Shown one piece after another: positions 61,947 to 64,000 of a DNA stretch of 64,000 nucleotides (positions are counted from its first letter, which is position 1; every line of letters starts with the position of its first letter). Source of the stretch: Chitinophaga cymbidii (GTDB lineage: Bacteria > Bacteroidota > Bacteroidia > Chitinophagales > Chitinophagaceae). The position numbers and the translations under genes are program-made. The notes beneath the pieces were generated by a model. It did no database searches, was not told the origin of the DNA, and saw nothing but the letters and a program-made list of their open reading frames with translations. Location: the NCBI RefSeq assembly GCF_007992715.1, contig NZ_BKAU01000001.1, positions 1,736,001-1,800,000 on the forward strand, in the 5' to 3' direction.

Positions 61947-62528
61947 ATGATTAAAACAGGAAATCCCATCATCAGTATCTATACGGAAATGACGCCAAAC
62001 CCGGAAACGATGAAGTTTGTGGTGAACAAGCTCCTGTATCCGAATAAATCGATAGATTTCCCTGATGCGGCCAGCACCGGTCCGTCTCCCCTGGCGGCCG
62101 AGCTGTTCACGTTCCCCTTCATTCGTGGTGTGTTCATCTGCAGCAACTTTGTAACGCTTACAAAAACGGCTGAAACAGACTGGACAGATGTTATCCCGAC
62201 CATCAAGCAATTCCTGAAGGAATACCTGGAAGATAACCGCGCGGTTATCAATGAAGAAGATATCGTGTCCAACATCACCCTGAGCGGCGATGAAACCGAA
62301 GTGGTGCAACGCATCAAGGAATTGCTCGAGAACTACGTGAAACCTGCAGTTGAAATGGACGGCGGCGCCATCCAGTTCAAGGATTATCACGAAGGTGTGG
62401 TAACCCTCGCCCTGCAAGGCTCATGTTCAGGCTGCCCCTCTTCCATGATCACCCTCAAAGCCGGCATTGAAGGCATGATGAAGCGGATGATCCCGGAAGT
62501 AAAGGAAGTGGTGGCCGAAGCAGAATAA
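61947..62528 (+). CDS. NifU/Nfu-type iron-sulfur scaffold or carrier
   Basis: 193 residues from the ATG at 61947. N-terminal Nfu_N domain (ISIYTEMTPNPETMKFVVN, PLAAELFTFPFIRGVFICSN) and a C-terminal NifU domain (VKPAVEMDGGAIQFKDY, then GSCSGCPSSMITLKAGIE with the CxxC that binds a 4Fe-4S cluster). Delivers Fe-S clusters to apoproteins; client enzymes in this window could include NadA, GltB and GltD. Ends at a strong terminator. Confidence 0.93.
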   Translation: MIKTGNPIISIYTEMTPNPETMKFVVNKLLYPNKSIDFPDAASTGPSPLAAELFTFPFIRGVFICSNFVTLTKTAETDWTDVIPTIKQFLKEYLEDNRAVINEEDIVSNITLSGDETEVVQRIKELLENYVKPAVEMDGGAIQFKDYHEGVVTLALQGSCSGCPSSMITLKAGIEGMMKRMIPEVKEVVAEAE

Positions 62529-62556
62529 GCCATAGTTGAGTGAATGATAGTGTTAT

Positions 62557-62583
62557 AAGCGCAGCAGCAGGCTGCGCTTTTTT
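62557..62583 (+). terminator. Terminator of the NifU-type gene
   Basis: Perfect 9-bp stem AAGCGCAGC/GCTGCGCTT (62557-62565 and 62571-62579), 5-nt loop, T-run. Confidence 0.85.
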
Positions 62584-62624
62584 CGTTTATGATCCTTAGC
62601 TTTACAGCCTTCAAACAACCAGCT

Positions 62625-64000
62625 ATGAGAGGAATTATCATCGCCTGTGCGCTGTGCCTGCTGGCAGCACCACTGTCCGCGCAGCAGGAAGCCGTGGTCA
62701 CCTACGGTTTCCGCAATAACGGGAAGGCGTCCAGGGGAGAGCAGCAGCTGTACATCCGCGGTAACAGGATAAAAGTAGGAAATGCCGGCAGGCAGATGGA
62801 GCAGCAATTCCTGCAGCTGGCGGACAAAGCGAGCTACCAGGTACTGAAAAGTAACGGCGCCGTATATACGTTCAAAAAGCCGTTCAGTGAATATATCAGG
62901 CCGGAACTCCTGCCCGGCGTGGATACCATCCTCGGCATCCCCTGTAAAAAGGCAAAAGCGATCATCCGCTCCAACACCATCGAGATATGGTATACGGATG
63001 CGCTGAAAATAAAAGGCACGCCGAACATCACGGTGGCGCCGGGCCTCGGGCTGGTGCTGAAGATCGTGCGCAACGGCAATTCGGAGACCTTCGCCAAAAA
63101 CATCGAATACCGCAAAGTGAGTGATGCGGAACTGGACTGGCCCGCGCAATGGGGGCGCATCGTGGACGAGCCCACTTACCAGCGCCAGATCATCGAAAGC
63201 AGGTATACCACCCTTACTATCTTTGACCGCGAGCAGATCAGCTTCGGCCATGAAATTAAAAACCCCGCAGATGATCAGCGGGATGTGACCTACCGTTTTT
63301 CCGGCGGCACGGTGATCCTCAAAAAAGTAAAGCTGCCCGCTGCAAGGCGCGGCCAGCAACTGTTTGCGGAGCTGGTGCAGTATTCCAACGGCGATGCGTA
63401 CGACCGCACGGGATCTGTATTCATGATACCCGCGGACCAACCGCTTTCTTTCCTCAACGGACTGAAAGATGGCGTAGCCGCATTGCCGGTGTATGCCGGG
63501 CGTAACGGCAAAAAATACCAGGGCGTTGTTGCTACGGAAAACTATCTGCCGCCGCTGGAGCTGATGCGTTTCTTCACGCCTTTCGGCGTGCGGCATTTCA
63601 ATGCGCAGGCAAAGATCAAAGGATACGACTGGGCGGATTCCGCGGTATACAAACAGGATATTACCGCGCTGCTGCCGCGCCTGCAGGGCGATGTGTGGAT
63701 CGGCGTGTTCATCGGGAATTACGATAAAGGCGGGCACAAGGCCAGCCTTCAGTTCAAATACTATCCCGGTTTTGGAGATGGAGAGGCGCCGCCGGCGGAA
63801 AATAAAACCTGGCTGATGCCGGTTTTCAACAGCACGAATATCATGGAAATGGCGGGACAGGAGTATGGTACGATGTTCGACCAGGATTCGCTGACCGTTA
63901 CGGTAGATATTCCCGCGGGACTGAAGAACCTGAAGCTGCGCTACATCACTACCGGCCACGGCGGATGGGGCGGAGGAGATGAGTTCAACCCGAAGCAGAA
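62625..64000 (+). CDS. GLPGLI-like/PNGase F-like exported protein, 3' end outside window
   Basis: Open from the ATG at 62625 to the window end (458 codons), no stop reached. Signal peptide MRGIIIACALCLLAAPLSAQ. Residues ~20-160 resemble the GLPGLI-type exported domain (QLYIRGNRIKVGN, LGIPCKKAKAII, PGLGLVLKIVRNGN). From ~180 the sequence fits peptide-N-glycosidase F: N-domain strands, then DVWIGVFIGNYDKGGHKASL, and TTGHGGWGGGDEFNPKQ at the edge, a hallmark of the second PNGase F domain. It would remove N-linked glycans from glycoproteins at the asparagine. The remaining C-terminal part of that domain is off the window. Confidence 0.88.
   Translation, partial: MRGIIIACALCLLAAPLSAQQEAVVTYGFRNNGKASRGEQQLYIRGNRIKVGNAGRQMEQQFLQLADKASYQVLKSNGAVYTFKKPFSEYIRPELLPGVDTILGIPCKKAKAIIRSNTIEIWYTDALKIKGTPNITVAPGLGLVLKIVRNGNSETFAKNIEYRKVSDAELDWPAQWGRIVDEPTYQRQIIESRYTTLTIFDREQISFGHEIKNPADDQRDVTYRFSGGTVILKKVKLPAARRGQQLFAELVQYSNGDAYDRTGSVFMIPADQPLSFLNGLKDGVAALPVYAGRNGKKYQGVVATENYLPPLELMRFFTPFGVRHFNAQAKIKGYDWADSAVYKQDITALLPRLQGDVWIGVFIGNYDKGGHKASLQFKYYPGFGDGEAPPAENKTWLMPVFNSTNIMEMAGQEYGTMFDQDSLTVTVDIPAGLKNLKLRYITTGHGGWGGGDEFNPKQ

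Noticed and set aside
62553-63959. 468-codon minus-strand ORF
   Set aside because: Antisense to the PNGase F-like gene, which has a signal peptide and family motifs; also crosses the terminator at 62557-62583.
1-64000. CRISPR array, insertion sequence, prophage or integrative element
   Set aside because: No regularly spaced repeats, transposase, integrase or phage structural gene was seen on either strand.

Overview
The window looks like chromosomal DNA of a Bacteroidota bacterium, most likely family Chitinophagaceae (Chitinophaga-like). Reasons: a SusC/SusD pair behind an ECF sigma factor/FecR pair, DUF2480, DUF3472 and GLPGLI/PNGase F proteins, SulP plus beta-carbonic anhydrase, and promoters of the Bacteroidota type (TTTG, 17-20 nt, TAnnTTTG) with little Shine-Dalgarno signal. 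No transposase, phage gene, rRNA operon or CRISPR array was found. The genus is an inference; no database search was possible.

Layout. 0-9.7 kb: 5'-truncated S41 protease, M28 peptidase, feoB, a PspC-domain membrane protein with its PadR regulator, a small exported protein, and a SulP transporter plus carbonic anhydrase operon. 9.7-14.5 kb: mannose-1-phosphate guanylyltransferase and KpsF/GutQ-type isomerase (surface-sugar precursors), recQ, tRNA-Phe. 14.5-23 kb: one minus-strand nutrient-uptake locus, sigma factor, FecR, SusC, SusD and an FG-GAP/DsbD-N fusion protein. 23-29.5 kb: glycan-export/glycosyltransferase block (MsbA-like ABC exporter, four glycosyltransferases including a tandem duplicate). 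29.5-35 kb: two small coupled genes, kgtP-like permease, carotenoid-synthesis protein, hemJ-like protein, and a second sigma factor/anti-sigma pair whose anti-sigma protein ends in a beta-barrel-like region.

35-43 kb is probably the chromosomal replication origin. mnmG, ybeY, feoA, nadA and a PpiD-type foldase surround a 754-bp gene-free interval (39967-40720) with three perfect DnaA boxes and several near-matches. Two identical 18-bp parS-like palindromes sit 2.5-3.2 kb to its left, flanking the mnmG/ybeY intergenic region.

43-64 kb: DUF2480 protein, CorA, an internally deleted cytochrome-c-peroxidase-like gene, DUF3472 protein, rlpA-like lipoprotein and GNAT, lipase, glycolipid-binding-domain protein, neutral zinc metallopeptidase, gltB-gltD, a GHL10 glycosidase, DUF3500 protein, mgsA, a NifU-type scaffold, and a PNGase F-like gene running off the right edge.

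Beyond ordinary genes, the most interesting signals are the origin/parS arrangement, a ~180-bp dispersed repeat present twice (26.3 and 61.7 kb), both times in a divergent intergenic region and in the same orientation relative to the downstream gene, and a recurring promoter layout in which TAnnTTTG ends 4-5 nt before ATG, suggesting leaderless mRNAs.
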